Source: a virus. Taken from it: DNA of 53,744 bases. The stretch covers positions 1-53,744 of the IMG/VR virus record IMGVR_UViG_3300025590_000010; one strand, given 5' to 3'. Position 1 is the stretch's first letter; each line of letters begins with the position of its first letter. The notes beneath the pieces were generated by a model. It was not told where the DNA came from and did not search any database. It saw only the letters and a list, made by a program, of their open reading frames with translations. Shown piece after piece: positions 41,242 through 48,954 of this stretch. Position numbers and translations under genes: made by a program.

Positions 41242-41411
41242 CAATGCAAAACAGCACCAAGAACATAGACGAGATACTTATAAAGATGAAATCTGATCAT
41301 CCTGGAGACATCATTGCTGACATCCTGCACTGGTGTGACCACTACAAAGAAGACTTTGGTGATCTGCTGAGACGAGGCACAGACTTTTATCACGATGAAG
41401 TAGGAGACTAA
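41238..41411 (+). CDS. 57-aa acidic early protein
   Basis: A 57-aa helical protein overlapping the previous gene (ATGA), with GAGG upstream. It contains IDEILIKMKSDHPGDIIADI and HWCDHYKEDFGDLLRRG. No family recognised. Coupled to the next gene by a 1-nt gap. Confidence 0.55.
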   Translation: MTMQNSTKNIDEILIKMKSDHPGDIIADILHWCDHYKEDFGDLLRRGTDFYHDEVGD

Positions 41412-41412
41412 T

Positions 41413-41703
41413 ATGCAAACGATTATGACAAAATACCTTGGCCCTACTGACACCAAAGCACCACGGGTCAAAGCAATGACATCCAGCGGTCACAGAGGAT
41501 CAACCTACACTGTGGAATGGGATGACAGCCTAAACATAGAGGGCAACCATGCTGACGCAGCACAGAAACTATTGGACAGGCTGGGCTGGCGTGGTGAGTG
41601 GCGCATGGGTGCAATGGACAGGGGTTATGTATTCGTGAACGTAAATGATATCAACTCGCCTAAGCTTATGGCAAAACAACATGATTGGAGGGTAAGCCAA
41701 TGA
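41413..41703 (+). CDS. Conserved small early protein
   Basis: A 96-aa protein with GGAG upstream. The pattern TKYLGPTDTKAPRVKAMTSS, VEWDDSLNIEGNHADAAQKL and GWRGEW is one I recognise from proteins of phages and mobile elements (a 'TKxxxPTxTRGxRIKA...NHxxAA' family), function unknown. It overlaps the next gene by ATGA. Confidence 0.65.
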   Translation: MQTIMTKYLGPTDTKAPRVKAMTSSGHRGSTYTVEWDDSLNIEGNHADAAQKLLDRLGWRGEWRMGAMDRGYVFVNVNDINSPKLMAKQHDWRVSQ

Positions 41704-42017
41704 TCTACGCAATCGCTGACGTACCGCACAAAGACTATGACAATTATGACACACTCAATAAGTTGTTTCACGCAATCATGCCACATGGCTGGCGTGTTAG
41801 TATATGGAAGAAAGGTGAGCTACCTTCACTCTATAAGAAGGAGAAGCATGGCAACATCTGCAGGATATTCGTGGACTATAGCAGCACTGCCATGCGTCAA
41901 CATCCAGATGATTCAGTTCTGTCATACCAATGCCATGATGCAGAGGGTTGCCTGACATTCCATGAGGTGTTTGACAATGTGGACAAGCTCATAATCTATC
42001 TGACAGGGAAGGTATAA
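41700..42017 (+). CDS. Hypothetical early protein
   Basis: A 105-aa protein from ATG 41700 with GGAGGG upstream and an ATGA overlap. Mixed alpha/beta with MIYAIADVPHKDYDNYDTLN, HGWRVSIWKKGELPSLY and FVDYSSTAM segments. I recognise no family. Confidence 0.55.
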   Translation: MIYAIADVPHKDYDNYDTLNKLFHAIMPHGWRVSIWKKGELPSLYKKEKHGNICRIFVDYSSTAMRQHPDDSVLSYQCHDAEGCLTFHEVFDNVDKLIIYLTGKV

Positions 42018-42021
42018 GACA

Positions 42022-42339
42022 ATGACACTAAAAGTATATGATCACACACACCGCTGGCCTGAGAAGGTTTTTGATATGCCAGAAGCCAATGCTGTCCGTG
42101 ATGGCGGTAATGAGATTACAGTTATGGGTAACGACTATCGTGATGGCTTGAACATAAGCATAAAGAATGACGATTTCAGTGTGGATATTACACACAAAAC
42201 AGCAGAAATGTTAATAGAAGCCTTGCTTAGTAATGGAGAAGCAGAATATCTTTTGCAAGATAGCGTAAGGAGCAGGCTTCAATGGGGCGGGGTCAATTAC
42301 CCTAACCTATGGCAAAGCCTTGTAGAGGAGATGGCATAA
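42022..42339 (+). CDS. Hypothetical early protein
   Basis: A 105-aa protein with two beta-rich segments (EITVMGNDYRDGLNISIKND, FSVDITHKTAEMLIEALL) and a C-terminal W-containing helix. It starts 4 nt after the previous stop. After it, 88 nt hold only a 12-codon frame before the next gene. No family recognised. Confidence 0.52.
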   Translation: MTLKVYDHTHRWPEKVFDMPEANAVRDGGNEITVMGNDYRDGLNISIKNDDFSVDITHKTAEMLIEALLSNGEAEYLLQDSVRSRLQWGGVNYPNLWQSLVEEMA

Positions 42340-42427
42340 ATGTCACACTTCCAGGATTACTTATTAAACTTATTGTAACGCACAACTAATAGGCCTAGGT
42401 ATGGGTCACACACAAAGGAGAGTAACA

Positions 42428-42613
42428 ATGCTAGACGCTAAAGCTAAGGATAGGATCATCGCTATCGTAGAGGATTACGTTAAAGTTCCTGATCATATGC
42501 GTGACCACTTATGTGAGACACTATACAAGGCCTATGTTGAGGCTAGAGAAGAACTGGAGAGAGACACTCCCTATACTAGTAACGGTAAGAACAGGAGAGA
42601 AAACAATGACTAA
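42428..42613 (+). CDS. Small helical early protein
   Basis: A 61-aa protein. ATG 42428 is preferred to an upstream ATG because AAAGGAG lies just before it. The content is helical (DRIIAIVEDYVKVPDHMRDH, YKAYVEAREELERD). It overlaps the next gene by 8 nt. Unknown. Confidence 0.52.
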   Translation: MLDAKAKDRIIAIVEDYVKVPDHMRDHLCETLYKAYVEAREELERDTPYTSNGKNRRENND

Positions 42614-42779
42614 CCTAGAACTAAGCACAAACGAACTGTTGATGCTCAAGGATCTACTTGAGGGTGACATGGAGCAGACCTCATGGGGTGATGTTGAATA
42701 TGATGACGTTGAACTGATGCAGTATTACCTTGATCGTGCCGTGGTGCTGGTCAAAGTAAGAGAGGAGCTAGGCGCATGA
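42606..42779 (+). CDS. Small acidic early protein
   Basis: A 57-aa protein from ATG 42606, preceded by AGGAGAG within the previous gene. Acidic and helical: LSTNELLMLKDLLEGDMEQT, VEYDDVELMQYYLDRAVVLV. The stop overlaps the next start (ATGA). Unknown. Confidence 0.52.
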   Translation: MTNLELSTNELLMLKDLLEGDMEQTSWGDVEYDDVELMQYYLDRAVVLVKVREELGA

Positions 42780-42925
42780 TAATCGTTAGAGTTTTCAGTG
42801 AGGTTTCAGGCAAAGAGACGTGCTGGGAAACAATCCTGTCTGGCTGCATGGCTGAGGCAGAGAGCAAGGCAAGGTGGTTCAACAGAATGAAGAACACAAA
42901 AGCAGAGATAGAGGTAACAGAATGA
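42776..42925 (+). CDS. 49-aa early protein
   Basis: A short gene joined to both neighbours by ATGA overlaps, with GAGGAG upstream. Product: a beta strand (MIIVRVFSEVSG) followed by a W-containing amphipathic helix (EAESKARWFNRMKNTKAEIE). Unknown. Confidence 0.5.
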   Translation: MIIVRVFSEVSGKETCWETILSGCMAEAESKARWFNRMKNTKAEIEVTE

Positions 42926-43173
42926 AGAAGAATTATCGTACCGCATATGATCAACTTAAGAAGCTAGGCGTCACAGTCTATGAGGATGACGATGGCTTTC
43001 GTATCTCAGGAGAGGACAACTATCCAGAGGTGTGGGCTGACTACTACTGTGAGTTTGGTGGCACTGTCCTAGATGACTTTGGTGTCAACCACAAGATCAA
43101 TGCCATCCTAGAAAAGCAGGGGCTATTCGCTGAGTGGGAGAACACTGGCGTCCTAGGTGTTGCAGAAATGTAA
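42922..43173 (+). CDS. Hypothetical early protein
   Basis: An 83-aa protein starting MKKNYRTAYDQLKKLG at ATG 42922. It contains VTVYEDDDGFRISGEDNYPE and WADYYCEFGGTVLDDFGVN, then a helix to the C-terminus. Acidic, alpha/beta. No family recognised. Confidence 0.55.
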   Translation: MKKNYRTAYDQLKKLGVTVYEDDDGFRISGEDNYPEVWADYYCEFGGTVLDDFGVNHKINAILEKQGLFAEWENTGVLGVAEM

Positions 43174-43175
43174 CG

Positions 43176-43184
43176 TGATATAAT
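43176..43184 (+). promoter_or_regulatory. Extended -10 promoter candidate
   Basis: TGATATAAT (TGn-TATAAT) at 43176-43184 is a perfect extended -10 element in the 75-nt gap before the HTH_39-like gene. No good -35 is present, which extended -10 promoters can tolerate. Confidence 0.5.
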
Positions 43185-43248
43185 GGTAACATTGACGCAG
43201 GCAAACACAACGACTAACCTATAAATGTCTAACACAGGAGAAACAGAC

Positions 43249-43470
43249 ATGACTAACACACAAAACTCTAAGATCATCACACACCTTCGTGCAACCAAGG
43301 GTCTGACCCAGCGTGAGGCTATGCTGGACTACAGCATCCAGTCATTCACTAAGCGTATCTCTGAGCTACGCAAGTCAGGCTACCGCATTGATGGCGTGAA
43401 GGGTAAGCACCCTGTGACAGGTCAGCAGTACACACGCTATGTTTTGATTGATGAAACTAGTGGAGCGTAA
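43249..43470 (+). CDS. HTH_39-like DNA-binding protein
   Basis: A 73-aa protein from ATG 43249 with GGAG upstream. LRATKGLTQREAMLDYSIQS then FTKRISELRKSGYRIDGVKG and a C-terminal YTRYVL strand give the helix-turn-helix/wing layout of HTH_39-type proteins of phages. Its own gap and promoter candidate, and closeness to the integrase, make it the most likely transcription factor in the window. Confidence 0.7.
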   Translation: MTNTQNSKIITHLRATKGLTQREAMLDYSIQSFTKRISELRKSGYRIDGVKGKHPVTGQQYTRYVLIDETSGA

Positions 43471-43567
43471 GGGTAAGTACATAGGGTATGATGGTGATGG
43501 TAAAGTTATCATCATATCCACTAACAAAAGTATTGTAATGCAATACATGAAGGAGAGAGACAAATGA
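43451..43567 (+). CDS. 38-aa early peptide
   Basis: An open frame from ATG 43451 (or GTG 43460) to a TGA overlapping the next ATG. The product is a small beta/helix peptide (KGKYIGYDGDGKVIIIST...). The overlap with both neighbours favours a real gene, but no good ribosome site precedes either start. Confidence 0.4.
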   Translation: MKLVERKGKYIGYDGDGKVIIISTNKSIVMQYMKERDK

Positions 43568-43764
43568 TTGCAAGTCGTGCCATAAAAGTATACGCAAGTG
43601 TAGGTCAGCCTGATGGTGAGTATGTCACCACAGTGTTTACCCCACATGATGCTAACCAGGCTCGTATCAAACTGTTCAAGCGCACGGGTGTACGCCGTGT
43701 TATCTTCAAGACGTTAGCAGGTAATGAGCTATCATTCAGTAATGACAGAGTAGAAAAACTATGA
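43564..43764 (+). CDS. Small basic early protein
   Basis: A 66-aa protein, GGAGAGAGA upstream, ATGA overlaps on both sides. Beta/alpha with HDANQARIKLFKRTGVRRVI and a terminal FSNDRVEKL. Unknown. Confidence 0.52.
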   Translation: MIASRAIKVYASVGQPDGEYVTTVFTPHDANQARIKLFKRTGVRRVIFKTLAGNELSFSNDRVEKL

Positions 43765-43940
43765 CAGTATATCCCTTCAACACAACTAACTTGATGCCTG
43801 CCTCAGACTACTATCACAAACTGTTGAAGCAGATTGATGATGCGTACTGGAACGGTGGAACGGCTAAGGCATTGGAGCTTACAGCTATGGACGTTAAGGA
43901 ACACATAGAGAGAGGAGACGCATGGTATCCCAACTTCTAA
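43761..43940 (+). CDS. 59-aa early protein
   Basis: A short gene starting in an ATGA overlap at 43761. The product is helical, MTVYPFNTTNLMPASDYYHK then IDDAYWNGGTAKALELTAMD, ending WYPNF. Unknown family. It overlaps the next gene by 19 nt. Confidence 0.52.
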   Translation: MTVYPFNTTNLMPASDYYHKLLKQIDDAYWNGGTAKALELTAMDVKEHIERGDAWYPNF

Positions 43941-44023
43941 TGCACTCACTGCCACTAGCTGTAGCACTTGCTTATTTTGGTGGCTTACTTTATCTCTGGT
44001 ATAAACACGTGAAAGGAAAGTAA
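43922..44023 (+). CDS. 33-aa membrane peptide
   Basis: ATG 43922 has a strong GAGAGGAG upstream. One transmembrane helix (HSLPLAVALAYFGGLLYLWY) followed by a basic tail. The stop lies 1 nt before the integrase start; GAAAGGAAAG in its last codons serves as the integrase ribosome site. Confidence 0.5.
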   Translation: MVSQLLMHSLPLAVALAYFGGLLYLWYKHVKGK

Positions 44024-44024
44024 C

Positions 44025-44942
44025 ATGAAGATCCCCAAGGCTTCTTCCACACTACAGGAAGTCATTGATTTCTATAGTAAGTCTGCTGCATTTTGTCGGC
44101 TATCAGGCTCTACACAGAAAGACTATGACATCCACTTGGCTGCAATATGCAGTACTGTAGTTGAGGGCAAGGCACTTGGGGCTTATCGCCATAAGTCTAT
44201 CAAGGTACGTCACCTCACTCAGGCTTACGAGGATTGGTTATCCTCTGGTGTTCGCACAGCGAATTACCGCAAGTCTGTGTTATCTATTGCGTGGAAATAT
44301 GCGATGAGGCATGACGTAATGACGCACGATCCAGTAGCTCTAGTACAAACCAGGTCTGGTCAACCACGGCGTGTACTATGGAGCCGAGATCAAGTGCAGA
44401 CATTCCTTGCTACAGCTTATGGCGACTTCCGTTGGCGCAGCATTGGTCTGATCGTCCACATGGCATATGATTGGGGGCAGCGTGTTGGTGATATGCGTGT
44501 TCTCACTTGGGATAAGCTAGACTTAACTCAGTGCCGCTTGGACTTAACTCAGAGCAAACGCAACGCAGAGGTACACCTCCCTATCTCATCAGGGTTGTGT
44601 GATATGCTGCGCCAGCAGAAGGAAGACTTTAAGTTTCAGGAGTATGTAGCACCCCGTGTTAAGCCACGAGCAGGTGCATACACACCCTATGATAAACTAG
44701 AAATAAGCTATCTTATCAATGACGTACTGAAAGAAGCTAACCTACCTACCACCCTGACAGCCATGGACTTACGGCGCACGGCAGTGACAGAAATGATGGA
44801 GGGTGGGGTAGACTTAGCAGGTATCATGCAGGTGACAGGACACAAGAACATAACGTCCATCAAACCCTACATGGTCAACACATTCAGCGGTGCATCGAAA
44901 GCATTAGCAGCTAGAGGAAACGATGACGATGAACATTCGTAG
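44025..44942 (+). CDS. int: Tyrosine recombinase / integrase (His-to-Met variant)
   Basis: A 305-aa tyrosine recombinase with an N-terminal core-binding domain (about 10-105) and a C-terminal catalytic domain. Catalytic residues: R153 (GQRVGDMR), K178 (QSKRNAEVHL), R250 (MDLRRTA), H273 (VTGHKNI) and nucleophile Y282 (IKPYMV). The normally conserved His of the HxxR box is Met (M247). The overlap with primase (20 nt) puts it in the replication operon. Related marine podophages often carry an integrase although lysogeny is rarely shown. An attP site was not identified. It could also act in genome resolution. Confidence 0.85.
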   Translation: MKIPKASSTLQEVIDFYSKSAAFCRLSGSTQKDYDIHLAAICSTVVEGKALGAYRHKSIKVRHLTQAYEDWLSSGVRTANYRKSVLSIAWKYAMRHDVMTHDPVALVQTRSGQPRRVLWSRDQVQTFLATAYGDFRWRSIGLIVHMAYDWGQRVGDMRVLTWDKLDLTQCRLDLTQSKRNAEVHLPISSGLCDMLRQQKEDFKFQEYVAPRVKPRAGAYTPYDKLEISYLINDVLKEANLPTTLTAMDLRRTAVTEMMEGGVDLAGIMQVTGHKNITSIKPYMVNTFSGASKALAARGNDDDEHS

Positions 44943-45714
44943 TTACGTTGAGGCGCTCAACCTACAGGATGGTGACACCTATCGCAGCAACTGTCCTCAG
45001 TGTAAGGGTAGAGGTACATTCACAGCCATGAATGATGGTGGCACAATGAAGTACAACTGCTACAAGCTAGGCTGTCGGGTTGGCGGCATCTATGAGACAG
45101 ACATGACAGCGGCAGAGATCATCATGCGTATGAGACCACCCCCTGAGAAGGCCATAGAGGAGGCTGAGACCATGGAGATCCCCGCTTACCTAGTGTCCCC
45201 TACCTTTGAGCATAAGAAGCACACAGCCTTTGTTCTGCGCTGGGGTATTAGTGACTATCCTGGCTTGATGTATGACGTTAAACAGGAGCGAACTGTCTTT
45301 CCGATACACTACAGAGGAAGGCTCATTGATGCAGTAGGTAGGGCCGTGGGTAAGAGAGCGCAACCCAAGTGGTATCGTTACACTGGTGCAGCTGATTACT
45401 TCACAGCAGGTAATGGTGATGTCGTTTTACTTGTAGAGGATGTCGTATCTGCCATCGTTGCCACCCAGCTAGTGCCTAACGTCACAGCCTTGGCTATCCT
45501 TGGCACTTCACTATCCAAGAAACACATGGATAAGGTAGGCACATACCGCAAGGCTGTGGTTGCACTTGACCCTGACGCCATGGATAAAACTTTACAGTTC
45601 AGCAGAGACATAAGGCTCTGGACAGGAATAGAAACAGTTGCTATGAAGTTATTTGATGACATCAAGTACAAAGTTAGCGATGACGTTAAACAATTAAAGG
45701 AGATATGTAGATGA
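44923..45714 (+). CDS. DNA primase (zinc finger + TOPRIM)
   Basis: A 263-aa primase. N-terminal zinc ribbon: CPQC (C24/C27) and C46/C51 (NCYKLGC). TOPRIM domain: LLVEDVVSAI (E172) and VVALDPDAM (D216, D218), the metal-binding Glu and DxD residues. It corresponds to the primase half of T7 gp4, encoded here separately from the helicase at 47725. It lays down RNA primers for lagging-strand synthesis. The start overlaps the integrase; the stop overlaps the next ATG (ATGA). Confidence 0.88.
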   Translation: MTMNIRSYVEALNLQDGDTYRSNCPQCKGRGTFTAMNDGGTMKYNCYKLGCRVGGIYETDMTAAEIIMRMRPPPEKAIEEAETMEIPAYLVSPTFEHKKHTAFVLRWGISDYPGLMYDVKQERTVFPIHYRGRLIDAVGRAVGKRAQPKWYRYTGAADYFTAGNGDVVLLVEDVVSAIVATQLVPNVTALAILGTSLSKKHMDKVGTYRKAVVALDPDAMDKTLQFSRDIRLWTGIETVAMKLFDDIKYKVSDDVKQLKEICR

Positions 45715-45890
45715 AACTAATGTTCTTACTTATATGGTTCTATGCAATACCAGAACAAGATATTAGGTATCACCATCTAGGTTCATTCGAGAATGAGACA
45801 AAGTGTATGACAGAACTTAGACATGCTTCTGTTCTTGTCAACAACAAACTAGAAACTATAGCATGTATTGAGGTACAGGTAGATGATTAA
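45711..45890 (+). CDS. 59-aa exported small protein
   Basis: ATG 45711 with AAAGGAGATAT upstream, ATGA overlap with primase, and 8-nt overlap with thyX. The N-terminus MKLMFLLIWFYAIPEQD reads as a short signal peptide. The rest has two Cys ([20 protein letters not shown]) that could form a disulphide. Similar 'exported, two-Cys' peptides are frequent in phages, unnamed. Confidence 0.6.
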   Translation: MKLMFLLIWFYAIPEQDIRYHHLGSFENETKCMTELRHASVLVNNKLETIACIEVQVDD

Positions 45891-46533
45891 AGCAACATAC
45901 ATAGACCGCATGGGTACTGACCTTACTGTAGCTAACGCTGCCCGTGTGTCATTCGGTAAGACAAGCGAGATGGAAGACGATCCGTGGGGGCCACCTAAGC
46001 TCAAGGCTAAGGATGCTAAGCTGATTCGTTACCTTGCCAAGCATAAACATATCAGTCCCTTTGGGCATTGCTTCGCAAGCTTCCACGTCAAGGCTCCTAT
46101 CTTTGTGGCACGACAGTTAGTCAAGCATAAGTTCTTGAGATGGAACGAGATTTCTAGGCGCTACGTTGATGATGAGCCTGAGTTCTACACTCCTTATGCG
46201 TGGCGTGGGCGTAGTGCCGACAAGAAGCAAGGCTCTGAGGGTGTAGTAAATGTAGGTGACTGGGGTAGCTCAGGATGGGCAGCACTTAAAGCCTACAAAG
46301 ATCTACTAGCTCACGGTGTAGCACCTGAGCAAGCCCGTATGGAACTGCCACAGTCTACTATGACAGAGTGGTACTGGTCAGGTTCACTAGATGCCTTCGC
46401 TGACATGTGTAACCTGCGTTGCAAGGATGACACACAGGCAGAGACACGAGAGGTAGCACGACAGATTGACCACAAGATGATTGAACTATTCCCTGTATCG
46501 TGGGATGCATTAACGGAGAATGAAGATGCCTAA
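45883..46533 (+). CDS. thyX: Flavin-dependent thymidylate synthase
   Basis: A 216-aa ThyX, which makes dTMP from dUMP using methylene-tetrahydrofolate, NAD(P)H and FAD. The signature RHRxxSxNxxSxRY appears as [14 protein letters not shown] (81-94), keeping the N-E-x-S-x-R-Y core but with both leading Arg/His positions read as K-H-K. Other typical parts: [22 protein letters not shown] and [15 protein letters not shown] near the C-terminal helix. Part of the nucleotide supply with ribonucleotide reductase and MazG. Confidence 0.93.
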   Translation: MIKATYIDRMGTDLTVANAARVSFGKTSEMEDDPWGPPKLKAKDAKLIRYLAKHKHISPFGHCFASFHVKAPIFVARQLVKHKFLRWNEISRRYVDDEPEFYTPYAWRGRSADKKQGSEGVVNVGDWGSSGWAALKAYKDLLAHGVAPEQARMELPQSTMTEWYWSGSLDAFADMCNLRCKDDTQAETREVARQIDHKMIELFPVSWDALTENEDA

Positions 46534-46738
46534 ACTATATGACTTAGAGCCTATGATTATGGACTGCTGGCATGTATGCGATGACCTACAGGTAGTGTTC
46601 AGACAGATAGGTGACGGTGAACGTGAGCCTACTCACGATGAAATGATGAACACCTTGATGGGTATGCAACAGCTATACCAGTGGAAGTTCGAGCAGTTGT
46701 TCTTCAAGTATGAGGAGGTACTACGTGACAGACAATGA
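46526..46738 (+). CDS. Conserved small phage protein
   Basis: A 70-aa protein. ATG 46526 is chosen with GGAG 8 nt upstream (ATG 46520 is the alternative). The sequence [20 protein letters not shown] then [20 protein letters not shown] is a widespread helical phage family of unknown function. Overlaps ThyX by 8 nt. Confidence 0.68.
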   Translation: MPKLYDLEPMIMDCWHVCDDLQVVFRQIGDGEREPTHDEMMNTLMGMQQLYQWKFEQLFFKYEEVLRDRQ

Positions 46739-46898
46739 GTGGCCCTTAGAGGCAGACTTTAGTGACATCAGACCTATGACACCAGAGGAACGTAAGGCAT
46801 CTAAAGATCGTGACGAAAAGAATAAGTGGCGCAAGTGTGTTAGTTGTGGTAATGCTAGTAGAGACACGTGGTGTGGCTTTTGTCTGGAGGAAGAGTAA
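46725..46898 (+). CDS. Zinc-ribbon small protein
   Basis: A 57-aa protein. GTG 46725 is preferred because GAGGAGG lies 6 nt upstream. The C-terminal half is a CxxC...CxxC ribbon ([16 protein letters not shown]), and the N-terminal half is acidic ([18 protein letters not shown]). The metal site suggests nucleic-acid or protein binding. It joins the next gene as TAATG. Confidence 0.65.
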   Translation: MTDNEWPLEADFSDIRPMTPEERKASKDRDEKNKWRKCVSCGNASRDTWCGFCLEEE

Positions 46899-47194
46899 TG
46901 ATAAACAGTGAGTGGCGAAGATTAATAAAAGAACAAGAAGACTTTAAGGAGACAGTAATGGCAGAGCATACATCAGACAACGTGAACAACCCGCCACACT
47001 ACGGTAAGGGTAAGATAGAATGTATTGATTACATTGAAGACTTCCTAACCAAGGAGGAATACATTGGTTATCTGCGTGGTAACATAGCTAAGTATCTGCA
47101 CCGCTGGCGTTACAAGAACAAGCAAGAAGATCTACTCAAGGCGCAGTGGTACTTGGATCGTCTGGTACATATGGATGGAAAGGATACAGCATGA
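46898..47194 (+). CDS. DUF3310 / T7 gp1.7-like protein
   Basis: A 98-aa protein. NPPHYGKGKIECIDYIEDFL then GYLRGNIAKYLHRWRYKNK and DLLKAQWYLDRLV is the DUF3310 signature. T7 gp1.7, which carries this domain, has nucleotide kinase activity on dTMP/dGMP, so a role in dNTP supply next to ThyX is reasonable. GGAGGAAGAG precedes ATG 46898. Confidence 0.85.
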   Translation: MINSEWRRLIKEQEDFKETVMAEHTSDNVNNPPHYGKGKIECIDYIEDFLTKEEYIGYLRGNIAKYLHRWRYKNKQEDLLKAQWYLDRLVHMDGKDTA

Positions 47195-47319
47195 TACCTG
47201 TAGGCCAACTACGTTTGTTACTCACCAAGGCAGGGCTAGACTTTGTTATCACTCGTGTTGAGGGTAACGTAGCACACGTCAACATACTTGTAGCGGAGGG
47301 GTCAGATGTTCACAGTTGA
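47191..47319 (+). CDS. 42-aa early peptide
   Basis: ATG 47191, preceded by GGAAAGGA and overlapping the previous stop (ATGA). The product, IPVGQLRLLLTKAGLDFVIT then a short beta strand pair, looks like a tiny folded domain or leader. It overlaps the next gene by 14 nt. Unknown. Confidence 0.48.
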   Translation: MIPVGQLRLLLTKAGLDFVITRVEGNVAHVNILVAEGSDVHS

Positions 47320-47542
47320 GTTTGAATCAGATGCAGCTGTTATCACAACTCTAGATCAGAGTAACTTACATGAGGATGTAGAGGTTATCTTTGGTGACGA
47401 TGGTGATGTCTACATGAGACAGTTTGAACCAGAGATGGATTCCTACCAGATGTTAATCATGAGCGCTCAACAGTGGCTAGACCTTATGGCTGCATACAAG
47501 AGCAGTGAGGGGTCATACTACTTGGAGGTGAAACATGAGTGA
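47306..47542 (+). CDS. Conserved acidic phage protein
   Basis: A 78-aa protein: VEFESDAAVITTLDQSNLHE, VEVIFGDDGDVYMRQFEPEM, then IMSAQQWLDLMAAYKSSEGS. The order of an acidic beta sheet and a terminal helix is common in marine phage early regions, function unknown. It starts after GGAGGGG in the preceding gene. Confidence 0.6.
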   Translation: MFTVEFESDAAVITTLDQSNLHEDVEVIFGDDGDVYMRQFEPEMDSYQMLIMSAQQWLDLMAAYKSSEGSYYLEVKHE

Positions 47543-47747
47543 TGAAGGAATGTATTTCCTGGGTGGTGCTTTCGCAATGTATGTGCTAGCACTGCCCTTA
47601 CTATACCATATGGTAGAGCCAGAGGATGAGGAGATGGACAACTCTGGCCCTATCAAGTTTACTTTCCTGTGGCCTCTGATTGCCTTGGAAGTAATATACC
47701 GTATCTTTGTAGGAGAGAAAGACAATGATGGAACTGGCCCTAATTAA
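47535..47747 (+). CDS. Two-helix membrane protein
   Basis: A 70-aa protein with transmembrane segments at about 7-26 (YFLGGAFAMYVLALPLLYHM) and 43-61 (FTFLWPLIALEVIYRIFVG) joined by an acidic loop (VEPEDEEMDNSG). Overlaps both neighbours. Early position and no lysis context suggest a membrane effector rather than a holin. Unknown. Confidence 0.58.
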   Translation: MSDEGMYFLGGAFAMYVLALPLLYHMVEPEDEEMDNSGPIKFTFLWPLIALEVIYRIFVGEKDNDGTGPN

Positions 47748-48945
47748 AACATTACTAGACCGTGACTTTTATGAACAACACAAGGGCATCCGCTGCCCCG
47801 ATAAGATCTTTAGTAAGGATGTACGCAAGATCAAGCAGGCACTAGATAGTGCAATGGAAACCTATGATGGTAACATGAATGTGCAGGACTTACAGGCTGT
47901 GTTCAACCGCATGAACCAGAGCATGACCACTGCCACACGTACAGCATACGATGCACTCTTCCGCCGTATTGAGGTTGCTGAACCTATCAAGGAAGAGATA
48001 GCACAGGATACACTATCACACCTGTTTCAGCAGCACGTTGGTGATGTGGTTGCCAACCTTGGCTTCGACTATGTGAATGGCACAGAGAATAGCCTTGAGC
48101 CTTTGCGCATGTTACTTGAGGAATATAAGAATGACTTCACCCCTAACTTGCGTGTAGACTGGGAGGATGATGACCTTGATACGATCCTAGATGCTACCGC
48201 TCTTGAGTCACGCTGGTCATTCAACATACCTAGCCTAGCTCGTAAGGTTGAGGGTGTCAGTGGTGGACATCTTGTTGTTGTAGGCGCACGTCCCAACACA
48301 GGCAAGACATCCTTCCATGCCTCACTTATCGCAGCGGATGGTGGCTTTGCTCATCAGGGTGCACGTTGTATTGTGTTGTGTAATGAGGAGGCATACACAC
48401 GGGTGGCATCACGCTACGTCAGCGCCTCTGCTAACATGACCATGAAGGAGGTACGAGAGAACCAAGCCCTAGCACGTATGCGCTATGAGCCTGTGCGTAA
48501 GAACGTCATGTTCAAGGAGAGCACAGGTAAGGGCATGGCATGGGTTGAGTCTGTAGTTAAACAGGAGAAGCCTGACGTTGTTGTGTTGGACATGGGTGAC
48601 AAGTTCTCTGACATCAAGAGTGAGCGCAGTGACATCACGCTCAAGGCTGCAGCTATCCATGCTCGTAACATTGCCAAGCAGTATGACTGTTGTGTGATAT
48701 GGATGTCACAGTTGAGTGCTGAGGCAGAGGGTAAGGCAGATCTTAATCAGTCTATGATGGAAGGCAGTAAGACAGGCAAGGCTGCTGAGGCTGACCTAAT
48801 GCTGCTCATTGGCAAGACTATGCAGGTAGAGGGGCAGGATGAAGATCCAGTACGCTATCTTAACCTTGCCAAGAACAAACTAAACGGGTATCAGGGTAAG
48901 ATTACTTGTGTGCTAGATGGATCACGTTCTATCTACACAGCTTAG
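47725..48945 (+). CDS. DnaB-like replicative helicase
   Basis: A 406-aa helicase. N-terminal helical domain (1-150), then a RecA-type core with Walker A GARPNTGKT (187-195), Walker B-like VVVLDMGDKF (about 275-284), the sensor MSQLSAEAEG and an Arg-finger-like C-terminus (NLAKNKLNGYQGKI). It unwinds DNA as a hexamer ahead of the polymerase. The primase function is on a separate gene upstream. AGGAGAGAAAG precedes the ATG. Confidence 0.88.
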   Translation: MMELALIKTLLDRDFYEQHKGIRCPDKIFSKDVRKIKQALDSAMETYDGNMNVQDLQAVFNRMNQSMTTATRTAYDALFRRIEVAEPIKEEIAQDTLSHLFQQHVGDVVANLGFDYVNGTENSLEPLRMLLEEYKNDFTPNLRVDWEDDDLDTILDATALESRWSFNIPSLARKVEGVSGGHLVVVGARPNTGKTSFHASLIAADGGFAHQGARCIVLCNEEAYTRVASRYVSASANMTMKEVRENQALARMRYEPVRKNVMFKESTGKGMAWVESVVKQEKPDVVVLDMGDKFSDIKSERSDITLKAAAIHARNIAKQYDCCVIWMSQLSAEAEGKADLNQSMMEGSKTGKAAEADLMLLIGKTMQVEGQDEDPVRYLNLAKNKLNGYQGKITCVLDGSRSIYTA

Positions 48946-48954
48946 GAGATAGAC

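Noticed and set aside
42340-42378. 12-codon frame between two early genes
   Set aside because: Too short to support. It directly follows the previous stop, and no function or conservation can be seen.
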